The position numbers and the translations under genes are program-made. DNA of 64,000 bases from Bacteroidota bacterium (GTDB lineage: Bacteria; Bacteroidota; Bacteroidia; Chitinophagales; Chitinophagaceae), in assembly GCA_030706735.1 (NCBI GenBank), contig JAUZNZ010000006.1:1-64000 (forward strand). The letters run 5' to 3'. The notes below the pieces were generated by a model. It did not search any database, was not told the DNA's origin, and worked only from the letters and a program-made list of their open reading frames with translations. The first letter of the stretch is position 1. Every line of letters begins with the position of its first letter. Positions 55,361 through 64,000 of the stretch are shown here, piece after piece.

Positions 55361-56549
55361 TTTGGAAGCCTCCGAGACGAGCGGCGAACATGGAGTCTGC
55401 CCCTTCGCCATATCCTTTTATCAATTCCTGCCGGTGTATATTTCCGCCGAATGACCGGGTGATCCAATCCGACATGTCCTCGTTCTCCTTTTTGAATACC
55501 GAGCAGGTGCAATATATGAGGTGTCCGTTCCTTCCCAGATGTTCCAGCACGTTGGCCGCGATCTTTTCCTGCCGATGCCTGTACGTGCCGATCTTTTCCG
55601 GCTTGAAGAAATATAATTCCTCCGGAGTCCGGCTCCAGGTACCGCTGCCTGAGCAGGGAACATCGGCGATGACGAGGTCATAGGGACCATGGATGCCGGA
55701 CGAACGGGTCTTCTCCGCCGTCGTGGAGGCGAGGTCCGCAATAAAGGCGCGGTATCTCGTCATGCCGGCGGTACGGAACCGTCCACGAAGATTATGCAAT
55801 ATCGATTCGCGTATGTCCGATACGGTTATTTCCGCATCCGGAAAAAGGTCATGAACCAGGAGAGATTTGCCTCCGCTTCCCGCACAGGCATCCCAAACAG
55901 CCGGCGTGTGTCGGGGGTCTGTATGCGAAAAAGCCTCCTGAATGAATGGTGCGATGCGTTGCGAGGAAAGGTCCTGGACGACCACCTCCTTATCCGGCGT
56001 CAGCAGGTCTTCGACACGAAAGCCATTGGGCAGGCGCATGCTGAATGGAGGCATGAATAGCCCGGAAGGGCCGATCTTACCCGGCACGATCGTCTCGTAT
56101 CCCGGGCGGATGCGCAGGAACAGGTCAGGCTGGCGGAGAAAGGACATGCAGAAGGCGTGGTGATCGACGCCTTCAGATAGTTCCTCCTTCCAGGGAAAGA
56201 TATCAGCTATACGGAGATCGAGGCCCGCGGCACGGCAAAGGCTTAGTTTCTCTTCCATTGCCGATGCACTATGCCCGTTCCATTCCGGCTTGAAATAGCC
56301 CAGCAGATCGCAGGAAAAATCGTGACATAAGAAAAGGCCCGCCAGGAGTCTCTCCTGGACTGGGGCGTCGGGAAGAGCGTGGCCCAGGCGGTAGAAACCA
56401 TAGACCAGATCGGCAACTACCCTGCGGTCATGGGACCCCATCTGTTTATGTTCGCGGAAAAATGACTTTAACCAGCCTTGCAAGGGTATTTCGCCATGGT
56501 AAGCAGCGATAATGCGAACGGCATACCGGAGCTGGTTGTCGTATTTCAT
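55347..56549 (-). CDS. RsmB-like rRNA cytosine-5 methyltransferase
   Basis: A 400-residue protein of the NOL1/NOP2/sun family, which methylates cytosine C5 in rRNA using S-adenosylmethionine. [16 protein letters not shown] is the SAM-binding motif, [16 protein letters not shown] has the first conserved cysteine and [11 protein letters not shown] the catalytic one. The start (ATG 56549) overlaps the sucB stop by four bases (ATGA), so it is coupled to the sucAB operon, an odd metabolic pairing. Confidence 0.88.
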   Translation of the reverse strand: MKYDNQLRYAVRIIAAYHGEIPLQGWLKSFFREHKQMGSHDRRVVADLVYGFYRLGHALPDAPVQERLLAGLFLCHDFSCDLLGYFKPEWNGHSASAMEEKLSLCRAAGLDLRIADIFPWKEELSEGVDHHAFCMSFLRQPDLFLRIRPGYETIVPGKIGPSGLFMPPFSMRLPNGFRVEDLLTPDKEVVVQDLSSQRIAPFIQEAFSHTDPRHTPAVWDACAGSGGKSLLVHDLFPDAEITVSDIRESILHNLRGRFRTAGMTRYRAFIADLASTTAEKTRSSGIHGPYDLVIADVPCSGSGTWSRTPEELYFFKPEKIGTYRHRQEKIAANVLEHLGRNGHLIYCTCSVFKKENEDMSDWITRSFGGNIHRQELIKGYGEGADSMFAARLGGFQINCG

Positions 56550-57847
56550 AATTCGAGGAGCGCCTTCACCGGGTCCTTTCCGAATAGGAGCTGTTCGGGG
56601 GCTTCGAGCAGCTCCTTTATGCGCACGAGAAAGCTTACCGATTCCCGGCCGTCTATAATGCGGTGGTCATAGCTGACCGCCAGGTACATCATGGGGCGGG
56701 CAACGATCTGGCCGTTGACGACGACGGGCCTTTCCTCGATCTTGTGCATACCCAGGATCGCCGACTGAGGTATATTGATGATCGGCGTGGACATGAGGCT
56801 TCCGAATACGCCGCCATTGGTGATCGTGAATGTCCCTCCCTGCATCTCTTCCATGCTCAGTTTATTGTCCCGGGCCTTCGTGGCCAATTCGACGACCTTC
56901 TTCTCTATTTCGCCCATGCTAAGGCTCTCTGCATTGCGGATGACCGGCACCACGAGGCCTTTAGGAGCCGATACGGCGATGGAGATGTCGCAATAGTCAT
57001 GGTAGACCAGTTCATCGCCGTCAATATAGGCGTTGACGGCAGGCCATTCCTGCAGGGCATAACAAACGGCCTTGGCAAAAAAGCTCATGAAGCCCAAGCC
57101 AACCCCGTGCTTTTCCTTGAACTTATCCTTGTACTTTGCGCGGAGCGCCATGATATGGCTCATATCCACCTCGTTAAAGGTGGTCAGCATGGCAGTCGTA
57201 TTTTTCGCCTCCACCAGGCGGCGGGAAACCGTCTTCCGCAGGTTGCTCATCTTCTCCCGACGTTCGTTGCGTCCAAACAAAGGCTTGCCAGGAAGTCTGC
57301 CGGGATGGCTCAGCGCCTCCAGCACGTCCTGCTTGAGTATTTTACCGCCGGCGCCGGATGGAACGATGGCGCCCGCGTCGATCTTGTTGTCTGATAACAT
57401 GGCTGCGGCTACGGGTGTCGCCCTGATGGAACCGGAGCCCGCGGAGGGCTGCCCGTCGGAGCCGGCAGTAGGCTGGCCGGTCTGGGAGGGAACAGGGCTC
57501 GACGTTGCTGCGACCGGTGCGGCAGACTCTTTCCTGGGACCAGAGGCATTGCTGCCGTTTGCAGAAACCGCCGCTGCGGATCCAGCCCCCTCGGGTTTGC
57601 CTTCCGGGCGCGGCGCCGTTTCATCGATCTGAGCCACCACATCCCCTATCTTCAAGGTATCGCCTTCTTTACCGACCGTTTTCAGGACACCAGCCTTTTC
57701 CGCATTGACCTCGAAGGTGGCCTTCTCGCTTTCCAATTCTGCGATGACCTCGTCGCGGTCCACATAGGCGCCTTCCTGCCTCAGCCATTTTACCAGCGTC
57801 ACTTCACTGATGGATTCGCCAACTGCAGGAACTTTAATGTCGATCAT
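56546..57847 (-). CDS. sucB: 2-oxoglutarate dehydrogenase E2 (dihydrolipoyl succinyltransferase)
   Basis: A 433-residue E2 subunit. The lipoyl domain (1-75) has the lipoylated lysine in [10 protein letters not shown]. An Ala-Pro-Gly-Ser-rich linker, an E1/E3-binding domain (about 150-185) and the catalytic domain follow, ending with [16 protein letters not shown] that holds the active-site histidine. It passes the succinyl group to CoA in the TCA cycle. It lies 42 bases after sucA. Confidence 0.95.
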   Translation of the reverse strand: MIDIKVPAVGESISEVTLVKWLRQEGAYVDRDEVIAELESEKATFEVNAEKAGVLKTVGKEGDTLKIGDVVAQIDETAPRPEGKPEGAGSAAAVSANGSNASGPRKESAAPVAATSSPVPSQTGQPTAGSDGQPSAGSGSIRATPVAAAMLSDNKIDAGAIVPSGAGGKILKQDVLEALSHPGRLPGKPLFGRNERREKMSNLRKTVSRRLVEAKNTTAMLTTFNEVDMSHIMALRAKYKDKFKEKHGVGLGFMSFFAKAVCYALQEWPAVNAYIDGDELVYHDYCDISIAVSAPKGLVVPVIRNAESLSMGEIEKKVVELATKARDNKLSMEEMQGGTFTITNGGVFGSLMSTPIINIPQSAILGMHKIEERPVVVNGQIVARPMMYLAVSYDHRIIDGRESVSFLVRIKELLEAPEQLLFGKDPVKALLEL

Positions 57848-57889
57848 TGTAGTCGATTTGATAAAGGCAAATATAGTTATTAGCGCGCA

Positions 57890-60706
57890 TCAAATGGTGA
57901 ATGCCGTTTCGATGATCTCTGCCTGTTCCTGGGCATGGACCTTCGCGTATCCGGTGGCAGTGGCCGCGCTGGGCTGCCGGCTAATAACGCCGTAGTTGAT
58001 CGTCTTGAGGTTCATTTGGAGGAAAGAGGCTGCGCCCATATTCAGGGGCTCTTCCTGCACCCAGAACCAGGTGGCGGCCTGGCTGTATTTCTTGTATAGG
58101 TCTTCCAATTGGTGAACAGGCAACGGGTACAACTGCTCGAGGCGGATAATGGCCACATCCCTGCGCTGGTCCTTCTGTTGCCTCTCGGCCAGGTCGAAAT
58201 ACACCTTGCCGCTGCAAAATAATACTTTCTTCACCTGTCCGGCATCGGCATCTTCAATGAATGGGTCGTCCAGCACTTCCCTGAAACCCCCGCTGGTGAA
58301 ATCTTCCAGTTTCGAATACGTACCCGGGTGGCGCAAATTCGCTTTTGGCGAGAAGTTGATCAGCGGCTTACGGAATGGCCAGGCGAGCTGTCTCCTGAAC
58401 GCATGGAAGAGGTTCGCGGTTGTCGTGATATCCGTAACGACCATGTTCAATTCGGCGCACATCTGTAAAAAGCGTTCCATCCTGGCGCTGCTGTGCTCGG
58501 GACCCTGTCCTTCGTAGCCATGTGGCAGCAAAAGCACGACGCCGCTCATACGCTGCCATTTCTGTTCTGCGGCGGCAATGAACTGGTCGATGACAGTCTG
58601 GGCGCCATTGCTGAAGTCCCCGAACTGGGCCTCCCACATGACCAGGGTATTGGGTGTCGCCAGGGCGTACCCATACTCAAAGCCAAGCACGGCATACTCG
58701 CTGAGCAGGGAATTGTAGATCATGAATTCGCCCCTGGCATCGGGAATCCTGCTGAGGCGGTTATACGATTCTTCGGAATTCTCGTCCTGCAACACCGCAT
58801 GCCGGTGTGAGAACGTGCCGCGTTGAACGTCCTGTCCGCTCATCCGCACGTTCTTCGCCTCAAGCAGGAGGCTGCCGTATGCAAGCAATTCGCCCGATGC
58901 CCAATCGACCTTTCCTTCTTCGGTGAATAATTTAATCTTGTCCTGCAGCAGTTTTTCGACTTTTCGTAAGGGCTTGAAATTATCGGGCCATTTCATGATC
59001 GCGTCGAAAACCTTCCGGAAATCCGCCTCGCTGATCGCGGTGACAGGGGACTGGTCGAAATCCGCCAAAGTCGCTTTGCGGAGGCTCCTCCACCACAATT
59101 CGGGTTGCTGGTAGGTATATGGGAGGGGGCGCTGCTTCACTTCATCGAGGCGCTCTTGCAGGTCGGCCCAGAATTTCTTCTCCATTTCCCTGGCGAGGTC
59201 CTTTGCGTCACCTTCCCCATTCTCCATCAGGAATTGCGTATAGACTTCCCTCGGGTTGGGATGTTGATCGATCAGCGCGTACAGGTGGGGCTGCGTGAAT
59301 TTCGGATCGTCCCCTTCATTGTGGCCATGACGGCGATAGCAGACCATATCGATGAATATGTCCGCATTGAACTCCTGGCGATAGCGCGTTGCAATGTCGG
59401 CACATTTCACGACAGCTTCCGCATCATCGCCGTTGACGTGCAATACCGGGGCATGAATAGCGGCTGCCAGCGACGTGCAATAATCGGAACTGCGCGCGTC
59501 GTCGAAATCGGTGGTAAAGCCGATCTGGTTATTGATCACGAAGTGCATGGTGCCGCCAGTATAGTAACCTTTCAGGTCGCTCATCTGCAGGACTTCATAG
59601 ACGATGCCCTGGCCTGCCATGGAGGCGTCCCCGTGAATAAGAATGGGCAGGATCTTGTCAAATTCGCTGCGATACATCACGTCCGCCTTCGCCCTTGCGA
59701 AACCAACTACGACCGGGTCAACGGCCTCCAGGTGAGAGGGATTCGGCATAAGCTTTAAATGCACCGTCTGGTTCTGATCGGATTGGACCTCGCTGCCGTA
59801 CCCCATATGGTATTTCACGTCGCCGCTGCCCATGGTCTGGTCCAGTTTGGCAGTTCCTTCGAACTCGCTGAAAATTTGCTCGTAGGTCTTGCCCATGATA
59901 TTGGCCAGCACGTTCAGGCGACCGCGATGCGCCATGCCGATTATGACCTCCTGGACTCCGTTGGCGGAAGCCGTATTAATGATGGTATCCAGGGCGGGTA
60001 TGGTGGTTTCGCCGCCTTCCAGCGAAAAGCGCTTCTGGCCGATATACTTGGTATGGAGAAACTTTTCGAACATAACCCCGTTGTTAAGCTTATCCAGAAT
60101 GCGTCTTTTTTTGGCAAGAGGGATCGGTTCGAGGAATTTCTTTTCCATTTCCGTCGTCAGCCAGTCAATCTTCACCTGGTCGCTGATATATTTAAATTCG
60201 ATACCGACGTGTTCAGCATAACATTGTTGAAGGTGCTGCAAAATCTGCCGGAGGCTCGTGGTGCCCAGGCCGATAAGGTTGCCTGCAAAAAAATTCTTAT
60301 CCAGGTCTTCCCCGGTAAAGCCGAAAAAAGCGAGGTCGAGATTCGCCCCACGGTCCTTGCGCTGGCGGATGGGATTGGTCTTGGCGATGAGATGCCCTTT
60401 ATTCCGGTACCCCAGGATCAGGCGGTAGGCGCCCAGCTCCTTTTTCCAGTCCACTCCGTCGGCGGTCGTCAGGGTAGCCGTGCCATTGGCCACAGCGGTC
60501 TTGCCGGCAGGTGCATAAGTTCCGTTGGTACCTGCTGTAACACCGGATGTACCATTGGCAGCCTTTCCCTGCGTAACCGCAAAATCAAAGCCTTCGAAAA
60601 ATTTCCGGAATTCGGGATCTACGGCGCCGGGATCCCTGACGAAATCCTGGTAAAGTCCCTCAATGTACGCAGGATGGGAGTTCGTAATGAACGAGAAGTC
60701 CTTCAT
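57890..60706 (-). CDS. sucA: 2-oxoglutarate dehydrogenase E1
   Basis: A 938-residue thiamin-diphosphate enzyme that decarboxylates 2-oxoglutarate. IGMAHRGRLNVLANI, LIHGDASMAGQGIVYE, VINNQIGFTT and MVCYRRHGHNEGDDPKF are family marks. An Ala-Gly-Thr-rich insert lies near residues 48-78. The open frame reaches 60757, but ATG 60706 (MKDFSFITNSHPAYIEGLY) fits the family. It heads an operon with sucB and the RsmB-like gene; E3 is not here. Confidence 0.95.
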   Translation of the reverse strand: MKDFSFITNSHPAYIEGLYQDFVRDPGAVDPEFRKFFEGFDFAVTQGKAANGTSGVTAGTNGTYAPAGKTAVANGTATLTTADGVDWKKELGAYRLILGYRNKGHLIAKTNPIRQRKDRGANLDLAFFGFTGEDLDKNFFAGNLIGLGTTSLRQILQHLQQCYAEHVGIEFKYISDQVKIDWLTTEMEKKFLEPIPLAKKRRILDKLNNGVMFEKFLHTKYIGQKRFSLEGGETTIPALDTIINTASANGVQEVIIGMAHRGRLNVLANIMGKTYEQIFSEFEGTAKLDQTMGSGDVKYHMGYGSEVQSDQNQTVHLKLMPNPSHLEAVDPVVVGFARAKADVMYRSEFDKILPILIHGDASMAGQGIVYEVLQMSDLKGYYTGGTMHFVINNQIGFTTDFDDARSSDYCTSLAAAIHAPVLHVNGDDAEAVVKCADIATRYRQEFNADIFIDMVCYRRHGHNEGDDPKFTQPHLYALIDQHPNPREVYTQFLMENGEGDAKDLAREMEKKFWADLQERLDEVKQRPLPYTYQQPELWWRSLRKATLADFDQSPVTAISEADFRKVFDAIMKWPDNFKPLRKVEKLLQDKIKLFTEEGKVDWASGELLAYGSLLLEAKNVRMSGQDVQRGTFSHRHAVLQDENSEESYNRLSRIPDARGEFMIYNSLLSEYAVLGFEYGYALATPNTLVMWEAQFGDFSNGAQTVIDQFIAAAEQKWQRMSGVVLLLPHGYEGQGPEHSSARMERFLQMCAELNMVVTDITTTANLFHAFRRQLAWPFRKPLINFSPKANLRHPGTYSKLEDFTSGGFREVLDDPFIEDADAGQVKKVLFCSGKVYFDLAERQQKDQRRDVAIIRLEQLYPLPVHQLEDLYKKYSQAATWFWVQEEPLNMGAASFLQMNLKTINYGVISRQPSAATATGYAKVHAQEQAEIIETAFTI

Positions 60707-60900
60707 AGAAATGCTGCTTGACGATTGATTGCAGAATAGCTTACAAATATCGTTCAAAATTCCTCACAGAGAGGCAGGGACTGTCCCGATTTTACCATTT
60801 CTTTAAACCGGAGGACCCCGAGCCCATTTGTTTGCAACCATTTGATTTTGAGGAAGTACCGAGCTCACTGTCCGAAATCTGGCGGTTTTGGCTCATTGGA

Positions 60901-60932
60901 TTTGGAATTTACGGAGGGTGGGGCTACCTTTG
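60901..60932 (+). promoter_or_regulatory. rpsT promoter, canonical Bacteroidota type
   Basis: TTTG at 60901-60904, a spacer of exactly 20 bases and TACCTTTG at 60925-60932 match the phylum's housekeeping promoter. It lies 22 bases before the rpsT start codon. Confidence 0.75.
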
Positions 60933-60954
60933 CCGTCCTAAAATTGTCGAGTGT

Positions 60955-61218
60955 ATGGCAAATCATAAAGCCACCAAGAAAGATGTCAGGCAGGCTACCA
61001 AGCGGAGGGATCGCAACCGTTACTACGGCAAGACGACCCGGAATGCTATCCGTGAGTTAAGGGATGTAAAGGCGAAGAAAGAGGCGGGTGAGAAGCTGCC
61101 GGAGGTTTCATCCATGATCGACAAACTGGCCAAGAAAGGCATTATCCACAAGAATAAGGCCGCCAATCTGAAAAGGAAGCTAGCCCGGAAAGTGAATGGC
61201 TTAGCTGCCGCTAAATAG
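60955..61218 (+). CDS. rpsT: 30S ribosomal protein S20
   Basis: An 87-residue basic helical protein that binds 16S rRNA. The start MANHKATKKDVRQATKRRDR and the core RNAIRELRDVKAKKEAGEKL are typical, and the C-terminus is Lys/Ala-rich. The frame is open further upstream to 60718, but ATG 60955 matches the family. The promoter and terminator are both clear, so it is a single-gene unit. Confidence 0.96.
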   Translation: MANHKATKKDVRQATKRRDRNRYYGKTTRNAIRELRDVKAKKEAGEKLPEVSSMIDKLAKKGIIHKNKAANLKRKLARKVNGLAAAK

Positions 61219-61243
61219 GCTATTCTCAACTAGTTAATATAGA

Positions 61244-61267
61244 AGCATCCTTTGGGATGCTTTTTTT
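61244..61267 (+). terminator. terminator of rpsT
   Basis: The stem AGCATCC/GGATGCT with a 4-base loop is followed at once by a run of T. It ends the rpsT transcript. Confidence 0.88.
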
Positions 61268-61323
61268 GTAGGGGGGCGGAGGTGAACGAAGGTCTTGTCG
61301 TAAATTCCCGAAAAATACGTTCC

Positions 61324-64000
61324 ATGCGCCTCGCCATCCTGTCATTTTTCCTGTTCATCGGATCTTTCCCTTCCTATTCGCAGCCTCTTGTGACGCCTTT
61401 CGAGAGGTCCGGTGGCAAGGAGACGACCACCTATTTTGAATGCATCGATCTTTATAAGCAGCTGGACAAAATCTCCCCAAAGTTATCCATCCGCGAGATG
61501 GGGTTGAGCGACGCGGGTTACCGCTACCATGTCGTACTTTATTCCAATGACGGCATAACCGATCCGGCCGCCTGGCACCGGAAGCACAAGATCGTACTGA
61601 TGATCAATAATGGCATTCATCCTGGCGAGCCCGACGGCATCGACGCCAGCATGCTCCTGTTGCGCGATCTCGTCTTTAATAAGGTCGCCCTGCCCGACAA
61701 TGTAGCCCTGGCCGTGATCCCCCTATATAATATCGGAGGCGCGCTGAACCGCAATTCCTTTTCCCGGGTCAATCAAAACGGACCGGTGAGCTATGGGTTC
61801 CGCGGGAACGCGCAAAATCTCGATCTAAACCGCGACTTCACCAAATGCGATTCGCGGGATGCGCGCTCCTTTTCCCTCATCTTCCATTGGGTAGACCCCG
61901 AGATCCTGGTCGATAACCATGTGAGCGATGGCGCCGACTATCAATACACTATGACCTTGCTAAGCTCACAATGGAACAAGCTCGGCGGCGAGCTTGGCGC
62001 CTTTTTGCACGACGTTCTCCAACCTGCGCTGGGCGCCGGCATGGAAAAAAGAGGATGGCCGATGACGCCCTACGTGAATTTCGAGGATGGCAGTCCGGAG
62101 AATGGATGGGAGGCTTTCTACGATACACCCCGATACTCCTCGGGTTATGCCACCCTGTCCCATACCATAGCGTTCATGCCGGAAACGCACATGCTGAAGC
62201 CGTTCCATGACCGCGTGCTGGCGACCTATGCGTTGTTGGAGACCATGATCGCGCAGGCCTCGATCCATGCGCAGGAGATCATCGAAAAAAGAAAGAAGGA
62301 TGCAGCGGCGGATATCCGCGCGGCCGAATTGCCGCTGGCCTGGAAGCCCGACAGCACGCGGTTCGATCTTATCCCATTCAAAGGGTATGAGGCGGAGCAC
62401 AAGACCAGCGAGGTAACCGGTCTCCCGCGCCTGTTTTACGACCACGCCAGGCCATCCGAAAAGCAAGTGAAATTCTACGACTATTTCAGGCCCACGCAAT
62501 TCGTTTCCGTTCCAAGGGCCTATATCCTTCCACAAGGCTGGCACGAGGTCGCCGACCTGCTCGAACTGAATGGCGTCCGGATGCGGCATTTGCCGACGGA
62601 TACCATGATCGATGCCGAGGCGTATCATATAGAGGACTACAACAGTTCCCCAAGAGCCTATGAGAAACATCATCGCAATACCAGCACGAAGGTGACCGCC
62701 ATCCGTCAGCAGATCCGCTGTCTCAAGGGTGATTATTACATCCCTACCGATCAGACCGCGCGAAGATTTCTTACAGAGATGTTGGAACCGACCGGCGATG
62801 ATTCTTATTTTTCATGGAATTTCTTCGACGCGGTATTGCAGGAGAAGGAGGGGTATAGTGACTACCGCTGGGAAGACATTGCCGCCGCATGGCTGAAGGA
62901 ACATCCCGGATTGCGTGAACAGCTGGAAGAGAAAAAAAGATCGGAGGCCTCATTTGCAAAGGACCCGGAGGCGCAATTGTATTTTATTTATCGACATTCT
63001 CCCTATTATGAACCGGCGCATTTACGCTATCCTGTTTACCGCATTCCCATCGAGGAGGGCCTGTCTGCCGGCCCGGGCGATCCGCATATCCACTATGAAG
63101 GCCGGATTGGGCGGAGGAATGGAGCCGCCTTGTTCTATTGGGCCGGAACGTCGGCTACCGTCAACTTTTCGGGAACAGGGCTTTCGGCCGAAATGGAAGA
63201 CGCCGACACCTCCAACTATTACAATGTCATTGTCGACGGGTCGTTCTTCGCCAGGATCCATACGGACAGGATCAGGCAAAATTATGTCCTGGTATCCGGA
63301 TTGCCTGATGGAAGGCATACATTGAGCTTGTTCAAGCGCACGGAATTATATGGCGGCCCCACCAGTTTCTATGGATTCCTGCTGGATAAAGGCGGCAAAT
63401 GGCTCGATCCGCCTTCCCGTCATAAGAAGATCGAGTTTTACGGCAATTCCATTACCTGCGGCTATGCCGACGAAGACTCCAGCGGGAGGGACAGGGGCGT
63501 CGGTCGTTTCGAAAACAATTATGTCAGTTATGCGGCCCTTACCGCACGACATTTCGACGCCGATTATACCTGCATCGCTAAAAGCGGCATCGGGATCACG
63601 GTCAGCTGGTTCCCATTGATCATGCCCGAAATGTATGACCGTCTCGATCCATCGGATCCGACCAGCAAGTGGGACTTTTCCTCTTATCGCCCCGACCTGG
63701 TCGTCATCAATTTATTCCAGAACGATTCGTGGCTGGTGGAAAAGCCCGACCATGATCAGTTCAGAGCCAGGTTCGGCACGGTAAAACCCGATTCAGGCAA
63801 TATGATCCATGCTTATTCGTCCTTTTTGAAAAGTTTGCGCGCCAAGTACCCCGGTATTCCGATCATCTGTTCATTGGGCAGTATGGATGCCACGCGGGAG
63901 GGCTCCCCCTGGCCGGGCTATATCAGGTCGGCAGTGAATGCATCGGGGGACAAAAAGATATTCACACATTTTTTCCCATATAAAGGCACTCCCGGCCATC
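61324..64000 (+). CDS. M14 carboxypeptidase-like domain fused to CE2/SGNH esterase (partial)
   Basis: One uninterrupted frame from ATG 61324 to the window end (892 codons, C-terminus missing). A signal peptide ends near SYSQ. Residues 25-330 form an M14 zinc peptidase domain: NNGIHPGEPDG gives His99 and Glu102, VDNHVSDGADYQ gives His199, and FMPETHM gives the likely catalytic Glu287. Residues about 330-590 extend the peptidase part. From about 600 a CE2-type beta domain leads into an SGNH domain with FYGNSITCG (Ser709) and LFQND (Asn800); the catalytic histidine would lie beyond the edge. I checked every codon of the frame and found no stop. Both active sites look intact. Confidence 0.85.
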   Translation, partial: MRLAILSFFLFIGSFPSYSQPLVTPFERSGGKETTTYFECIDLYKQLDKISPKLSIREMGLSDAGYRYHVVLYSNDGITDPAAWHRKHKIVLMINNGIHPGEPDGIDASMLLLRDLVFNKVALPDNVALAVIPLYNIGGALNRNSFSRVNQNGPVSYGFRGNAQNLDLNRDFTKCDSRDARSFSLIFHWVDPEILVDNHVSDGADYQYTMTLLSSQWNKLGGELGAFLHDVLQPALGAGMEKRGWPMTPYVNFEDGSPENGWEAFYDTPRYSSGYATLSHTIAFMPETHMLKPFHDRVLATYALLETMIAQASIHAQEIIEKRKKDAAADIRAAELPLAWKPDSTRFDLIPFKGYEAEHKTSEVTGLPRLFYDHARPSEKQVKFYDYFRPTQFVSVPRAYILPQGWHEVADLLELNGVRMRHLPTDTMIDAEAYHIEDYNSSPRAYEKHHRNTSTKVTAIRQQIRCLKGDYYIPTDQTARRFLTEMLEPTGDDSYFSWNFFDAVLQEKEGYSDYRWEDIAAAWLKEHPGLREQLEEKKRSEASFAKDPEAQLYFIYRHSPYYEPAHLRYPVYRIPIEEGLSAGPGDPHIHYEGRIGRRNGAALFYWAGTSATVNFSGTGLSAEMEDADTSNYYNVIVDGSFFARIHTDRIRQNYVLVSGLPDGRHTLSLFKRTELYGGPTSFYGFLLDKGGKWLDPPSRHKKIEFYGNSITCGYADEDSSGRDRGVGRFENNYVSYAALTARHFDADYTCIAKSGIGITVSWFPLIMPEMYDRLDPSDPTSKWDFSSYRPDLVVINLFQNDSWLVEKPDHDQFRARFGTVKPDSGNMIHAYSSFLKSLRAKYPGIPIICSLGSMDATREGSPWPGYIRSAVNASGDKKIFTHFFPYKGTPGH

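Noticed and set aside
59759-60721. A 320-codon plus-strand frame opposite sucA
   Set aside because: Antisense to a highly conserved E1 subunit; codon pattern is that of the complement.
61966-62673. A 235-codon minus-strand frame inside the M14-SGNH gene
   Set aside because: The plus-strand frame is continuous and carries zinc and serine-esterase motifs; this one has none.
1-64000. CRISPR arrays, insertion sequences, prophage genes or rRNA
   Set aside because: No regularly spaced repeats, transposase or phage motifs, or rRNA sequences were seen on either strand.

Overview
The window is ordinary chromosome of a member of the Bacteroidota, most likely Chitinophagaceae or a close relative. The indications are T9SS-type C-terminal sorting domains on two exported proteins, promoters of the TAnnTTTG type, a Bacteroidota-style SSB and MnmA, GH127 and GH97 glycoside hydrolases, many exported proteins with Ala-Gln type signal cleavage sites, and a moderately high GC content by eye. 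The genus cannot be fixed from the sequence alone. I see no insertion sequence, prophage, CRISPR array, rRNA or plasmid function.

Layout. 1-2.3 kb: a TMEM175-type channel (cut by the window edge), an exported protein, an SRPBCC protein behind two identical operator-like dyads, and a small membrane protein. 2.6-5.7 kb: cytochrome oxidase subunit I facing a six-heme membrane cytochrome c. 5.8-10.8 kb: two exported proteins, one of them frameshifted, then an ECF sigma factor with a large membrane partner. 10.9-15.7 kb: GH127, the stub of a second sigma factor gene, GH97 and beta-carbonic anhydrase. 15.9-23.4 kb: M48 peptidase, a tiny lipoprotein, tRNA-Gln, and two large T9SS cargo proteins (an M28 peptidase and an adhesin-like protein).

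23.4-30.7 kb: a seven-gene minus-strand operon making activated sugars (aminotransferase, UDP-glucose dehydrogenase, UDP-xylose synthase, a WbpA-like dehydrogenase, RfbB, RfbC, RfbD), back to back with waaA (Kdo transferase). Together they point to surface polysaccharide and LPS synthesis. 32.9-36.5 kb: tdk, ccmB, ccmC, a ccmD-like gene and glutamate dehydrogenase. The Ccm proteins export heme for c-type cytochromes such as the one near 5 kb. 36.6-44.4 kb: a CE2-like esterase, an HsdR_N-domain protein, AMP nucleosidase, a duplicated ABC ATPase and a giant TraB-family protein.

44.4-52.8 kb: queA behind a structured leader, an esterase, aspartate kinase, and an operon of an exported isomerase-like protein, an exported Gfo/Idh/MocA oxidoreductase and an Ldh_2 dehydrogenase, then a protein with an L,D-transpeptidase-like signature. 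52.8-61.2 kb: ssb, mnmA, a lipoprotein, an rRNA m5C methyltransferase, sucB-sucA and rpsT. 61.3-64 kb: an M14 carboxypeptidase-like domain fused to a CE2/SGNH esterase, running off the window.

No single strikingly new multi-gene system stands out. The most interesting items are the two-enzyme M14-SGNH fusion, the twin-loop leader of queA, the tandem dyads before the SRPBCC gene, the sigma factor stub between two glycosidases, and several unusual domain combinations.
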